From contig MKUE01000099.1 of NCBI GenBank assembly GCA_001897675.1, forward strand, positions 1 through 64,000: a stretch of DNA of 64,000 nt, given 5' to 3'. Below are positions 1 to 8,728 of this stretch, piece by piece (the first letter of the stretch is position 1; the number at the start of each line of letters is the position of its first letter). A program made the position numbers and the translations under genes. Under the pieces are notes generated by a model, which had not been told where the DNA came from, did no database searches, and saw nothing but the letters and a program-made list of their open reading frames with translations. Origin of the DNA: Thiobacillus sp. 65-1059 (GTDB lineage: Bacteria > Pseudomonadota > Gammaproteobacteria > Burkholderiales > Thiobacillaceae).

Positions 1-1088
1 AGGCGAATCAGCGTGGTCTTGCCGGCGCCATTGGGGCCGAGCAGGCCGAGCTTGTCGCCGCGCAGGATGGTGGCGGAAAAGTCGCGGATGAGGGCGCGAC
101 TGTCGTAGCCGTAGCTGACATGGTCGAGTTCGGCCACCACCTTGCCGGAACGATCGCCGCTGTCGAGCTGGAACCCCACCTGGCCGGCGTGGGCGATGCG
201 CGCCTCGCGGGTGCGGCGCAGCGCCTCCAGCCGCCTTACCCGGCCTTCGTTGCGGGTGCGACGCGCCTCGACCCCCTTGCGGATCCAGGCTTCCTCCTGC
301 TTCCAGAACTTGTCGAATTTGCGGTTGTGCACCGCCTCCACCTCAAGCTGCTCGGCCTTTTTGGTCTGGTAGGCGCTGAAATTGCCTTGGTATTCACGCA
401 ACTGGCCGCGATCGAGCTCGACAATCCGGTTCGCGACGTTGTCCAGGAAGCGCCGGTCGTGGGTGATGAAAAGCAGCGCGCCGCGATAGTCGTTGAGCAG
501 GCTTTCCAGCCACTCGATGGCGGAAAAATCCAGGTGGTTGGTGGGCTCGTCCAGCAGCAGCAGTTCGGGCTCGGTGACCAGCGCGCGCGCCAGCGCCACG
601 CGTTTTTTCAGGCCACCGGACAGCGTCTCCACCGCCGCCTCGGCATCCAGGCCCAGGCGCTGCAGGGTTTCTTCCACCCGGCTGTTGAGCCGCCAGGCAT
701 CGGCCGCCTCCAGCTCGTGCGACAAGCGCTCGAAGTCGGCATACACCGTCTCGTCGCCCTCCGCCATCGCATGCGCCACGGCATGGTATTCGGCCAGCAG
801 CGTCTGTGCCGCGCCGACGCCCTCCGCCACCGCCTCGAACACGCTGTGGCCGGGCTGGAACTGCGGCTCCTGCGGCACGTAGGCCAGCTTCAGGCCCGGC
901 GCGCGCCATACCTCGCCGGCATCCGCCAGGCTCTCGCCGGCGATGATTTTCAGCAGGCTCGACTTGCCGGTGCCGTTGCGGCCGATCAGGCCGATGCGCT
1001 CGCCCGCCTCGATCACCAGCGAAGCGCCGTCGAGCAGCGGCCAGTGGCCGTAGGCCAGTTCGAGTCGGTCAAAAGTAAGGAGGGGCAT
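1..1088 (-). CDS. uup: ABC-F family ATPase, Uup-like (partial, C-terminus off window)
   Basis: Cytoplasmic tandem ABC ATPase without membrane segments; ABC-F proteins act on ribosomes or, for Uup, in tolerance of replication and DNA-structure problems. My translation of the minus strand starts MPLLTFDRLELAYGHWPLLD and gives about 362 residues. A first Walker A (GRNGTGKSS) lies near residue 36, followed by signature LSGGLKKRVALARAL and Walker B LLLLDEPTNHLDF. Then comes the charged linker typical of ABC-F proteins (KFDKFWKQEEAWIRKG) and a second Walker A (GPNGAGKTT) just at the window edge. The second domain and the Uup C-terminal coiled coil lie outside, so Uup versus another ABC-F subfamily rests on the linker and the first domain. 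It is absent from the ORF track because its stop is not in the window. The start ATG at 1088 lies 30 bases downstream of the pxpA stop. Confidence 0.85.
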   Translation of the reverse strand, partial: MPLLTFDRLELAYGHWPLLDGASLVIEAGERIGLIGRNGTGKSSLLKIIAGESLADAGEVWRAPGLKLAYVPQEPQFQPGHSVFEAVAEGVGAAQTLLAEYHAVAHAMAEGDETVYADFERLSHELEAADAWRLNSRVEETLQRLGLDAEAAVETLSGGLKKRVALARALVTEPELLLLDEPTNHLDFSAIEWLESLLNDYRGALLFITHDRRFLDNVANRIVELDRGQLREYQGNFSAYQTKKAEQLEVEAVHNRKFDKFWKQEEAWIRKGVEARRTRNEGRVRRLEALRRTREARIAHAGQVGFQLDSGDRSGKVVAELDHVSYGYDSRALIRDFSATILRGDKLGLLGPNGAGKTTLIR

Positions 1089-1106
1089 GATCAGGCGTCA
1101 ACAAGC

Positions 1107-1130
1107 GTAGGAGCGGAATTATCCGCGATT
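1107..1130. repeat. REP-like short hairpin motif
   Basis: The stretch beginning GTAGGAGCGG and ending CCGCGATT, with a short AATTA loop, resembles the GTAGGAGCGG...CCGCGA repetitive extragenic palindromes common in gamma- and betaproteobacteria. It overlaps the pxpA stop codon (TAA at 1121-1119). Only this one clear copy was noticed, so its repeat status is an inference from resemblance. Confidence 0.4.
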
Positions 1131-1829
1131 GAGCGCGGCATGGACGGCCTGGGCAATTTTTAATGCGCCGGGCGTGTCACTGTGCAGGCAGATCGTGTCC
1201 GCCCGCACCCGGATGGCGCCGCCGTCGAGCGCGGAAACCGCTCCGCCATGCGCAAGCGCACGCGCCTGCTGCGCCGCCATGTCGGGCGAGGCGATCAAGG
1301 CGCCCGGGGTTTCACGTGAAACCAGCAGGCCGTCGGCCCGGTAGCGGCGGTCGGCAAACGCCTCGTTCAGCACCGGCAAACCCGCCGCCCGCCCGGCGGC
1401 GATCAGTTGCGAGCCGGACAGGCCCACCAGCCTCAGTGCCGGGTCCAGCGCCGCCGTCGCCCGGGCAATCGCCCGCGCCACCCGCGCATCCTGCGCCGCC
1501 GCGTTGTACAGCGCACCGTGCGGCTTGACGTGCGCCAGCCGCAATCCCCGCCGCGCAGCCTGCTCGGCCAGCGCCTCCACCTGTTGCGTCACCCATGCCG
1601 CAACCTCCGCCTCCGACGCGGCCAGCGCGCGGCGGCCAAACCCGGCCCGATCGGGATAACTCGGATGCGCGCCTACCGCCACGCCGTATTCCTCCGCCAG
1701 CCGCAGCGCCGCCGTCATGCTGGCGGCGTCGCCGGCATGCCCGCCGCAGGCAATCGACACCCGCGCCAGATAGGACATCAGGCTGGCGTCGTCGCAGCCT
1801 TCGCCAATATCGGCATTCAGCTCGATCAT
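1119..1829 (-). CDS. pxpA: 5-oxoprolinase subunit PxpA (LamB/YcsF family)
   Basis: One of three subunits of the ATP-dependent prokaryotic 5-oxoprolinase, which opens the damage product 5-oxoproline to glutamate in the cytoplasm. The protein has the family N-terminus IELNADIGEG, then IACGGHAGD and HVKPHGALYN, and ends near the family length (236 residues). The ORF-track start adds MGDRGAG, but the ATG at 1829 matches the family start and forms a 4-base ATGA overlap with the pxpC stop, so I prefer it. Gene order pxpB-pxpC-pxpA with overlapping stops and starts indicates one operon. An exact parS site lies inside this gene. Confidence 0.92.
   Translation of the reverse strand: MIELNADIGEGCDDASLMSYLARVSIACGGHAGDAASMTAALRLAEEYGVAVGAHPSYPDRAGFGRRALAASEAEVAAWVTQQVEALAEQAARRGLRLAHVKPHGALYNAAAQDARVARAIARATAALDPALRLVGLSGSQLIAAGRAAGLPVLNEAFADRRYRADGLLVSRETPGALIASPDMAAQQARALAHGGAVSALDGGAIRVRADTICLHSDTPGALKIAQAVHAALNRG
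1309..1322. other. parS: parS centromere-like site (intragenic, in pxpA)
   Basis: Contains GTTTCACGTGAAAC, the perfect 14-base palindrome that is the core of the widely conserved ParB-binding parS site. It sits in the coding sequence of pxpA about 11 kb from the dnaA-dnaN gap; origin-proximal location inside or between genes is normal for parS. ParB nucleates here, spreads and is acted on by ParA. No parA or parB gene is in this window. Confidence 0.85.
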
Positions 1830-2731
1830 GCCAGCGCCTCGATCGCCCACGGCGCAGGCGCTGGCGCAGCCTCCGCCTCGACGGTCGCAAACCGCACCGC
1901 ATCGCCCGGCCGCAGCTGCGCCAGCCGCGGCCAGTCGGCGGCGATCACCGCGGCAATGGCTGGATAGCCGCCGGTCACCGGGCCGTCCCAGCCCAGAATG
2001 ATCGGTTGTCCGCCGGGCGGAACCTGCACCGTTCCGGGCAACACCCCCTGCGACGGCAATTCAACCCGTGCATGCGTCACCGCCGGCCCGGTCAGGCGCA
2101 GGCCGCGCCGGTCGGATGCGGCATCCACTCGATAGCTGCCGCAAAAAAATGCCCTCAGCCCGGCATCGTCAAACAGGCCGGCCTGCGGTCCCGCCACCAC
2201 GCGCAGCGGCGCGTCCAGTGACGGGACGGGTGGGCGGGCGCGCAACAGATGCATTTCACCCGCCGGGGTAGCGCATGCCAGCGTATCGCCCATGCGCAGC
2301 GCGCGCCCCTGGTATCCGCCGAACCCGGCCGGCAGCAGCGTGCTGCGGCTGCCCAGCACGCGTGGCACCGCCAGCCCGCCGCGCACCGCCAGCCAGCAGC
2401 GGCAACCCGTCTCCGCCCGCTCCAGGTTCAGGATCTCGCCTGCCGCCAGCAACAGGGTTTCGTTCCACGCTGGCGCGCCCCCCTTGCTTCGCGTCGCCAT
2501 AAAGCGCGCGCCGGCGAGTGCCACGACGCCCCCCAGCGGAAACCGCAACGACGGCCCGGCAAGCAGGATTTCCAGCCCTGCGGCCGCCTCATCGTTGCCC
2601 ACCAGCCGGTTGGCCGCCGCCAGCGCCGGCGGATCGGCCGCGCCGCCGGCGGGCACGCCGAGCGCCCCCCAGCCGGGCCGGCCCAGATCCATCACCAGGT
2701 CGCAGCGGCCGGCGCGCAGCACTTCGATCAT
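1826..2731 (-). CDS. pxpC: 5-oxoprolinase subunit PxpC (AHS2 / biotin-dependent carboxyltransferase-like)
   Basis: Partner of PxpB in the 5-oxoprolinase complex; the AHS2 (KipA-like) fold resembles one half of urea amidolyase. The 301-residue protein starts MIEVLRAGRCDLVMDLGRPGWGALGVPAGGAAD, the family N-terminus in which residues after LGRPG form the typical PxpC motif, and carries VVAGPQAGLF and LPGTVQVPPGGQPIILGWDGPVTGGYPAIA in the C-terminal half, both characteristic. Start and stop overlap its operon neighbours by ATGA on both sides (with pxpB at 2731-2728 and pxpA at 1829-1826), implying translational coupling and equal subunit output. Confidence 0.93.
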   Translation of the reverse strand: MIEVLRAGRCDLVMDLGRPGWGALGVPAGGAADPPALAAANRLVGNDEAAAGLEILLAGPSLRFPLGGVVALAGARFMATRSKGGAPAWNETLLLAAGEILNLERAETGCRCWLAVRGGLAVPRVLGSRSTLLPAGFGGYQGRALRMGDTLACATPAGEMHLLRARPPVPSLDAPLRVVAGPQAGLFDDAGLRAFFCGSYRVDAASDRRGLRLTGPAVTHARVELPSQGVLPGTVQVPPGGQPIILGWDGPVTGGYPAIAAVIAADWPRLAQLRPGDAVRFATVEAEAAPAPAPWAIEALA

Positions 2732-3393
2732 GTGGGCACAAAACGCACGCGGTCGCCCGGCATCAGCAAGGCGGGCGCATGACGCTGCGGATCGAACAAT
2801 ACGGCTGCGGTGCGGCCGACGATCTGCCAGCCGCCGGGTCCGCCGGCCGGATAAATGCCGGCGTATGCGCCGCCGATGGCCACGCTGCCCGCCGCCACCC
2901 GGAGCCGCGGCGACGCCCGGCGCGGTGCGTGGAGGCCGGCAGGCAGCCCGCGCAAATAGGGAAACCCCGGCTGGAAACCCAGGAAAGCGACGGTGTACTC
3001 CACTGCCGCATGACTATGGATATAGCCGGCGGTATCCATGCCCGCCCGTTCCGCCAGCCTCGACAAATCCGGCCCTGCGGACCCGCCGTACTCCACCACG
3101 ATCTCATGCAGCTTTCCGCTGGCAGCCGGCGCGTCCGTCAGCGGTGCCGTCAGCGCCGCGCGCAGGCCCGGCGAAACCGCCGCGCCACGCCGCAATATCA
3201 GCAGCACGCTGTCATCCGACGGAATCACGTCTTCAAGCTCCGCAAAACGCTGGGCGCTCAGCATGGCGTAGCGCGCCAGCGTTGCCTCCCCGGTCGCCAC
3301 CCGCAAGCCGCGCTCGCTCAGCCAGCGCCACGCCGGGGCCGGCTGAACGGTCTGCAGCTTTATTTCAGGAGGCTTCTGTTCGGCGTTTTGCAT
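2728..3393 (-). CDS. pxpB: 5-oxoprolinase subunit PxpB (AHS1 / KipI family)
   Basis: First gene of the pxpBCA operon. The AHS1 domain carries GFQPGFPYLRGLP, APRRASPRLRV and GSVAIGGAYAGIYPAGGPGGWQIVGRT in the expected order, ending LFDPQRHAPALLMPGDRVRFVP. The ORF track starts at 3498, but that gives an unusually long head; the ATG at 3393 (MQNAEQKPP) gives 221 residues, close to the usual 210-240. An ATG at 3423 is an alternative and neither has a strong ribosome-binding site. KipI-like homologs in Bacillus inhibit a sporulation kinase, but in this operon the oxoprolinase role is the sound one. Confidence 0.9.
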   Translation of the reverse strand: MQNAEQKPPEIKLQTVQPAPAWRWLSERGLRVATGEATLARYAMLSAQRFAELEDVIPSDDSVLLILRRGAAVSPGLRAALTAPLTDAPAASGKLHEIVVEYGGSAGPDLSRLAERAGMDTAGYIHSHAAVEYTVAFLGFQPGFPYLRGLPAGLHAPRRASPRLRVAAGSVAIGGAYAGIYPAGGPGGWQIVGRTAAVLFDPQRHAPALLMPGDRVRFVPT

Positions 3394-3519
3394 AATGCGG
3401 CGAATGATCCGTACGTCCTGCATTATCGCAAATCCGTCCGGCTGCCCTGCCTGTTTTCGGCCAGGCGGAACGCCCCCGCTGGCGGCCGCCACCCCCATCC
3501 CGTCGATGCGGGCAACAAA

Positions 3520-3545
3520 AAGGGGGTTTCACGTGAAACCCCCTT
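3520..3545. other. parS: parS centromere-like site embedded in a 26-bp palindrome (intergenic)
   Basis: The 14-base core GTTTCACGTGAAAC (3526-3539) is again exact and is extended symmetrically by AAGGGG on the left and CCCCTT on the right, giving a 26-base perfect palindrome. It lies in the gap between the stop of the helicase gene and the pxpB upstream region. It could fold as a hairpin in RNA transcribed through the gap, but the exact core identity to parS and the second copy 2.2 kb away make the partition site the better reading. Confidence 0.88.
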
Positions 3546-3576
3546 GCTAGGCTACTGCCGGCAATCGGACTGGCGA

Positions 3577-5211
3577 TCAGTCCTTGAAGCGTCCACGCAC
3601 GCCGACACGGTTGCCGCCGCGGTTGTCATTGCCGAAGCTGCGCGGCTGGCCAGCGCGCGCGCTGTTGCCGCGATCGCCGTAGCTGCGGCCGGCGCCGGCG
3701 GATTTGGCTTTCGCCTCGCGTTCACGTTTTGCCCAGTATTCAACGCTGTTGCCGTTGACTTCGACCGCAGGCGCGGCGCCGCCGCGATAAGCGTCGTTGC
3801 GCGGCGGCCGGTCGCCGGTCATGCGCGGCACGTCGGACGGGCCGCGCACGGTATTTTCAAACCGGTTGCCGCGAGCGGGCCGGTCGCTGCCGGGGCGCGC
3901 ATCGGCGCGGTAGCCGCGGTCGCGATTATCGCGGCTGTCGCCGCGCGGCGGGCGATCGCCGTAGCTGCGGGGCTCGCTGCGCTCGCCAAAGCTGCGCTTG
4001 TCGCCGAAGCCGCCACGCGGGCCATTGTTGCTGCGCGGACGACCGGCCGCAGGGCGGCCGGACGCTGGCTTCTGGGTCGGCTCCAGCCCCGGCAGGGTAT
4101 GCACCTCGATGCGGTTGCCGGTGTAGCGCTCGATGTTCTTCACCAGTCCGCCTTCACGCATGCCGGCGAAGCTCACCGCGATGCCGGTGCGGCCGGCACG
4201 GCCAGTGCGGCCGATGCGGTGGACGTAGTCCTCGGCCTGGCGCGGCAGGTCGAAGTTGATGACGTGGCTGATCGTCGCCACGTCGATGCCGCGCGCGGCA
4301 ACGTCGGTGGCCACCAGCACCTTGGTGCGGCCTTCGCGCAGGCGCTGCAGCGCGCGGTTGCGCTGGCCCTGCTGCATGTCGCCGTGCAGCGCGTCGGAAG
4401 CGAAGCCGCTGTCGGCCAGGAGGTCGGAAATTTCCTCGGTGCTGCGCTTGGTCGAGGCGAACACGATCGCCTGCACCATGTCGACGTCGCGCAGCAGCGC
4501 GTCGAGCAGGCGGTTCTTGTGGTCCATGTTATCGGCAAACAGCAGGCGCTGCTCGATCTTGGCTTCCTGCTGCGGCGCGGCTGCAATTTCAATGCGCTGC
4601 GCGTCGTGGGTCAGTTCGCGCGCCAGGTTGCCGACCACGCCGTCGAGCGTGGCCGAGAACAGCAGCGTCTGGCGCTCGGCCGGGCAACGCGCGGCGATGG
4701 CTTTGATGTCGTCGACAAAGCCCATGTCGAGCATGCGGTCGGCCTCGTCCAGCACCAGCACTTCCAGGCGCGAGAAGTCGATCTTGCCGCGCTCCAGGTG
4801 GTCGATCAGGCGGCCGGGGGTCGCCACCACCACATCGACCGGCTGCGACAGGCGCTTCAGCTGCAGGCCGTAGGGCGCGCCGCCGACCAGGCAGGCGGTG
4901 CGGAAGCGGCGCAGTTCGCGGCCGTAGGTCATGGCGGATTTCTCGACCTGCAGCGCGAGTTCGCGCGTCGGGGTCAGCACCAGGACCCGCGGGCCCATGC
5001 TCTTGACGGTCGGCTCGGCCTGCAGGCGCTGGATCGACGGCAGCAGGAAGGCCGCGGTCTTGCCGCTGCCGGTGTGCGACGACACCAGCAGGTCGCGCCC
5101 GGTCAGCGCGGCGGGAATCGCCTGCATCTGAACCGGCGTGGCGTTTTCGTAGCCGGCGGCCAGAACGGATTTGAGGATGAGGGGATCAAGCCCCAGTTCG
5201 GAAAAGCTCAT
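3577..5211 (-). CDS. rhlE: DEAD-box ATP-dependent RNA helicase, RhlE-like
   Basis: Cytoplasmic RNA helicase that remodels RNA and ribonucleoprotein, commonly in ribosome assembly and cold adaptation. Motifs occur in order: Q-motif region FSELGLDPLILKSV...TPVQMQAIP, motif I SHTGSGKTAAF, Ia PTRELALQ, motif II VLDEADRMLDMGF, motif III SAT, then ATDVAARGID and HRIGRTGRAGR. After about residue 375 comes a long low-complexity tail rich in Arg, Gly and Asp, typical of RhlE proteins and likely an RNA-binding region. The ATG at 5211 is preferred over the track start because AAAGG lies just upstream and the protein then begins MSFSELGLDP, the family N-terminus (544 residues). A 333-base gap precedes it. 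Confidence 0.92.
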   Translation of the reverse strand: MSFSELGLDPLILKSVLAAGYENATPVQMQAIPAALTGRDLLVSSHTGSGKTAAFLLPSIQRLQAEPTVKSMGPRVLVLTPTRELALQVEKSAMTYGRELRRFRTACLVGGAPYGLQLKRLSQPVDVVVATPGRLIDHLERGKIDFSRLEVLVLDEADRMLDMGFVDDIKAIAARCPAERQTLLFSATLDGVVGNLARELTHDAQRIEIAAAPQQEAKIEQRLLFADNMDHKNRLLDALLRDVDMVQAIVFASTKRSTEEISDLLADSGFASDALHGDMQQGQRNRALQRLREGRTKVLVATDVAARGIDVATISHVINFDLPRQAEDYVHRIGRTGRAGRTGIAVSFAGMREGGLVKNIERYTGNRIEVHTLPGLEPTQKPASGRPAAGRPRSNNGPRGGFGDKRSFGERSEPRSYGDRPPRGDSRDNRDRGYRADARPGSDRPARGNRFENTVRGPSDVPRMTGDRPPRNDAYRGGAAPAVEVNGNSVEYWAKREREAKAKSAGAGRSYGDRGNSARAGQPRSFGNDNRGGNRVGVRGRFKD

Positions 5212-5517
5212 GGCAATACCTTTTTCAGTGCGCTCAAACGCGCAAAACAAACCTGCGTCCGGTTTAGAACCAGACAGGTCGGAAAATACGAACCGGAAAC
5301 AAGCGGCGTTGGGAATGTTATGAATTCCTGGCCGCCCAACGGGTCGCGTCGATCACATCGGCGCCAACCACAAGACTTGTCGCTGCCGGTTGCGGAAACT
5401 GACCGGCGGCACAAAAGAGAGGTCGAAGACGATGGGGCTGTGAGAACAGTCCCGAGGCACGGCGGCAAAAGCCAGATCTGCCCACTGCTGTATGCACAAC
5501 TCGACGGAGTCTATCAG
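5212..5517. other. Intergenic region upstream of rhlE, no gene seen
   Basis: About 300 bases between the rhlE start and the end of the ABC transporter gene. Small open frames here lack supporting codon pattern or a ribosome-binding site, and they read into the helicase in another frame. It probably holds the promoter and a long leader of the helicase mRNA; long leaders are common for cold-induced DEAD-box genes, but I could not recognise a specific RNA structure. Confidence 0.4.
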
Positions 5518-5546
5518 AAAACGCTGATTTTCCCGAGCGTTTTTTT
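5518..5546. terminator. Bidirectional hairpin terminator after the ABC transporter gene
   Basis: AAAACGCT (5518-5525), a 10-base loop and AGCGTTTT (5536-5543) form an 8-bp stem. The plus strand continues into a run of T (to 5546), and the minus strand ends the stem with TTTT, so it can serve the minus-strand ABC gene whose stop codon (5547-5545) lies within it. Stem is short and A/T-rich, so strength is uncertain. Confidence 0.55.
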
Positions 5547-7311
5547 ATGCGTGATGGTAAAGCTTGTGGTAAAGCCCGCCGCGCTCGATCAACTCATCGT
5601 GGCCGCCCTCTTCCACCACGCGGCCGTTTTCGAACACCAGGATGCGGTCGGCCTGCCTCACGGCGGACAGCCGATGGGCGATGATGAGGGTGGTGCGCCC
5701 GCTCAGAAACCCAGCGAGCGCCTGGTGCAGCCGCCGTTCGGTATCGGTGTCGAGCGCGGAGGTGGCTTCGTCGAGGATGACGATCTGGGGTTTGGCGACG
5801 ATCATGCGCGCAATCGCCAGACGTTGCCGCTGCCCGCCGGACAGGCGCACGCCCTGCCGCCCCACCACCGTATCCAGCGCGTGCGGCAGCGCGGCGATGG
5901 CGTCCTTCAGCTGGGCGATCTCCAGCGCCTGCCACAGCGCGGCGTCGCCGGTTTCGCGCCCCAGGGTCAGGTTGGCGCGCACGCTGTCGTTGAACAGCAC
6001 CGGGTGCTGCAGTACCACGCCGACATGCTCGCGCACGCTTTCCCAGCCGATCTCGGTAACCGCCGTGTCGCCATACAGAATCCGTCCGGCGCGGACCGGA
6101 TACAGTCCCAGCAAGGCCTGCACCAGGGTCGACTTGCCGCCGCCGGAAGCCCCCACCAGCGCCACCTTCTCGCCCGCCGCCACCGTGAGACTGACGTCGT
6201 CCAGCACCGTCTCGCCGTCCGCATAGGCAAAGCTGACGTGGTCGAGCGCAATGCCGACGGTGGACTGGCCGGCGAACGGATCGCGCAGCGCGGGATACTG
6301 CGGTTCGCCGTGCAGGCCGAGCAGGGCATTGATCCGTCCCAGCGCGGCATTGGCGGCAAACCACGCGTACTGCATGTTCACCAGTTCCTGCACCGGGGTC
6401 ATCATGAACCACAGGTAGCCGAACACCGCCAGCATCTCGCCGATGGACAGGTCGGAAAACACCACCATCAACATCGCGCCGGCACGGAAGGCATCGAAGC
6501 CGGCAAGGAAAACGAAGAAGGAAATCCGGCTCATCGCATCCGACTTCCAGGCGAACGCCGCCGCGTGCCGGCGGATATCGGCCGCCTTTGCGGTCACCCG
6601 CGCCAGGTAATGCTGTTCGCGGTTCATCGCGCGGATCTGCGTCAAGGCATCGAGCGTCTCGGACAGCGTCTCCTGAAACACCTCGAAGGCGCGGTTCTCG
6701 TGCTTTTTCAGATCCTTCACCCGCTTGCCGAGCCGGACGGAAAACAGGATCACGACCGGATTCAGCAGCAGGATGAACAGCGCCAGCTGCCAGTGCATCC
6801 AGAACAGCACGGCCGCCACACCCACCAGCGTCAGCACCGACACCACCAGGCCCGAAATCGACGAACCGAGAAAGCTGTCGATGGCGTTGAGATCGGTCAC
6901 GAAATGCGAGGCGACCCGGCCTGCGCCCACCGTCTCGAATTCCGACAGCGCAATGCGCGACAGCCGGGAGAGCATGCGCACCCGGATGCGGTACACAACG
7001 TCCTTGGCCAGCAGCGAAAACGTCCGCCCCTGCCACACGTTGAGCAGGATCGATATCAGCCGCAGCCCCACCGTCAGCAGCAACGCCATGCCGATGAACA
7101 GCAGCGGGCCGTGCCAGGCGGCCGGAAACCACGCGCCGAAGGCGGCGACCATCCTGCCCGGGTGATGCAGCAGCACCTCGTCCACCATCAACGGCAGCAG
7201 CAGCGGCACCGGCACCGCTGCCGCCACCGCCAGCAAGGCGGCAAGGTTGCCCTGCAGCAGCCGCGCGCGATGGATTTTGAGTTCGTCGGCGATACCGCGC
7301 CAGGTCAGCAT
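5545..7311 (-). CDS. ABC transporter, fused permease/ATPase (exporter type, MsbA-like)
   Basis: Half-size exporter that would dimerise in the inner membrane. The first ~330 residues hold about six hydrophobic segments (LLALLAVAAAVPVPLLLPLMV, GPLLFIGMALLLTVGLRLISI, SGLVVSVLTLVGVAAVLF, FILLLNPVVILFSV and others). The ATPase half has Walker A GASGGGKST, Q-loop VVLQHPVLFNDSV, signature LSGGQRQRLAIARM, Walker B QIVILDEATSALD and the His switch IIAHRLS. This matches MsbA/lipid or drug exporters, but the substrate cannot be read from sequence. The track start is a GTG at 7338; the ATG at 7311 (MLTWRGIADELK) with AGGG upstream looks better and gives 588 residues. It sits alone between rhlE and mnmE. 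Confidence 0.88.
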   Translation of the reverse strand: MLTWRGIADELKIHRARLLQGNLAALLAVAAAVPVPLLLPLMVDEVLLHHPGRMVAAFGAWFPAAWHGPLLFIGMALLLTVGLRLISILLNVWQGRTFSLLAKDVVYRIRVRMLSRLSRIALSEFETVGAGRVASHFVTDLNAIDSFLGSSISGLVVSVLTLVGVAAVLFWMHWQLALFILLLNPVVILFSVRLGKRVKDLKKHENRAFEVFQETLSETLDALTQIRAMNREQHYLARVTAKAADIRRHAAAFAWKSDAMSRISFFVFLAGFDAFRAGAMLMVVFSDLSIGEMLAVFGYLWFMMTPVQELVNMQYAWFAANAALGRINALLGLHGEPQYPALRDPFAGQSTVGIALDHVSFAYADGETVLDDVSLTVAAGEKVALVGASGGGKSTLVQALLGLYPVRAGRILYGDTAVTEIGWESVREHVGVVLQHPVLFNDSVRANLTLGRETGDAALWQALEIAQLKDAIAALPHALDTVVGRQGVRLSGGQRQRLAIARMIVAKPQIVILDEATSALDTDTERRLHQALAGFLSGRTTLIIAHRLSAVRQADRILVFENGRVVEEGGHDELIERGGLYHKLYHHA

Positions 7312-7387
7312 GACGGGCAACCCTGAGGGAAGGAACACGTTTCAAGCATAAGCGCTGGCGCAGCCCGGTAAAAGACCCGGCGGCCGC

Positions 7388-8728
7388 TCACTTGCCGATG
7401 CAGAACTTGCTGAAGATTTCGCCCAGCAAATCGTCGGCGGTGAATTCCCCGGTGATGTCCGACAGGGCGGCCTGCGCCAGCCGCAGTTCTTCGGCAAACA
7501 GTTCCAGTTGCGTTGCCGCCTGGCGCGCCGCCGCCAGGTGCGCGGCGCCACGGGCAAGCGCGTCCAGATGCCGCGCGCGCGCCATGAACGCGCCTTCGCC
7601 CGCCGACTGCCAGCCCGCTGCCTCGAGCAGCTTGCCGCGCAGCAGTTCGACGCCGGCTCCGGTTTTGGCGGAAAGCCAGATTTCGTCGCCCGCCGCGCGC
7701 GGCGCCTCGGCGCTAACGTCGATCTTGTTGTGGATGGTCAGCCGCGCCACCGCGGGCAGGCGCGCCAGAATCGCCGCCTCGCGTTCGCCCAGGCCATGCG
7801 CCGCATCCACCAGCAGCAGCGCCACGTCGGCTTTTTCCACGGCGGCCCAGGTACGCGCGATGCCGAGTTGTTCCACCGGATCATCGGTATCGCGCAGGCC
7901 TGCCGTGTCGACGATGTGCAGCGGCACCCCGCGGATCTGGATCGCTTCGCGCACGGTGTCGCGCGTGGTGCCGGCGATCTCGGTGACGATCGCCGCCTCG
8001 AATCCTGCCAACTGGTTCAACAGGCTCGACTTGCCGACGTTCGGCTGGCCGATCAGTACCACCGTCAGGCCTTCGCGCAGCAGCGCGCCCTGTTTCGCCT
8101 GCGCGCGCACCGCGGCGAGGCTGGCGTCGATGCGGTCGAGACGGCCGAAGGCATCCGCCTGCTGCAGAAAATCGATTTCTTCTTCGGGAAAGTCGAGCGT
8201 GGCTTCCACCAGCATGCGCAGGCGGGTGAGCGCCTCGACCAGCTCGGCTATCCGCGCGGAAAACGCGCCCGAAAGCGAACGCATGGCCGAGCGCGCCGCC
8301 TCGCCCGAGGCGGCATCGATCAGGTCGGCCACCGCCTCGGCCTGCGCCAGATCGAGCTTGCCGTTGAGGTAGGCGCGCCGGGTGAATTCGCCCGGCTCGG
8401 CCAGCCGCGCGCCCAGCTCGACGCAGCGTTGCAGGATCAGATCGAGGACCGCCGGTCCGCCGTGCCCTTGCAACTCCAGCACGTGCTCGCCGGTAAACGA
8501 ATGCGGCGCGGCAAAATAAAGCGCGATGCCCTCGTCGATCACCCCGCCGCAGCCATCGATGAAACGGGCGAAGGTCGCGTGCCGCGCTTCCGGAACGCGC
8601 CCGAGAACCGCGATGGCAAGCGGGGCGACGTCCGCCCCCGACACCCGCACCACCCCCACCCCGCCACGGCCGGGCGCGGTGGCAATGGCGGCGATCAGGT
8701 CAGGCTTTGGCGGAAGCGGTTTTGCCAC
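7388..8728 (-). CDS. mnmE: tRNA uridine-5-carboxymethylaminomethyl(34) synthesis GTPase MnmE
   Basis: GTPase that works with MnmG to modify the wobble uridine of several tRNAs. Folate-binding N-domain begins near residue 10 ([20 protein letters not shown]), a central helical domain is interrupted by the G domain with GQPNVGKSS near residue 227, the TTRD switch (AGTTRDTV), DTAGLRDT and NKID, and the protein ends with the invariant FCIGK whose Cys is catalytic. The start is a GTG at 8728 with a GAGGG element upstream; it lies inside the 3' end of yidC, a 29-base overlap. Length of 446 residues is standard. mnmG is not next to it and no rsmG-parAB block follows, unlike many origins. Confidence 0.95.
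   Translation of the reverse strand: MAKPLPPKPDLIAAIATAPGRGGVGVVRVSGADVAPLAIAVLGRVPEARHATFARFIDGCGGVIDEGIALYFAAPHSFTGEHVLELQGHGGPAVLDLILQRCVELGARLAEPGEFTRRAYLNGKLDLAQAEAVADLIDAASGEAARSAMRSLSGAFSARIAELVEALTRLRMLVEATLDFPEEEIDFLQQADAFGRLDRIDASLAAVRAQAKQGALLREGLTVVLIGQPNVGKSSLLNQLAGFEAAIVTEIAGTTRDTVREAIQIRGVPLHIVDTAGLRDTDDPVEQLGIARTWAAVEKADVALLLVDAAHGLGEREAAILARLPAVARLTIHNKIDVSAEAPRAAGDEIWLSAKTGAGVELLRGKLLEAAGWQSAGEGAFMARARHLDALARGAAHLAAARQAATQLELFAEELRLAQAALSDITGEFTADDLLGEIFSKFCIGK

Noticed and set aside
5208-5468. An 86-residue minus-strand ORF upstream of rhlE
   Set aside because: Runs out of frame into the helicase start; no sign of coding.
2518-7326. A 1602-residue plus-strand ORF across the pxp operon, rhlE and the ABC transporter
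   Set aside because: It is antisense to four well-supported minus-strand genes and low complexity; long shadow frames are expected in high-GC DNA.
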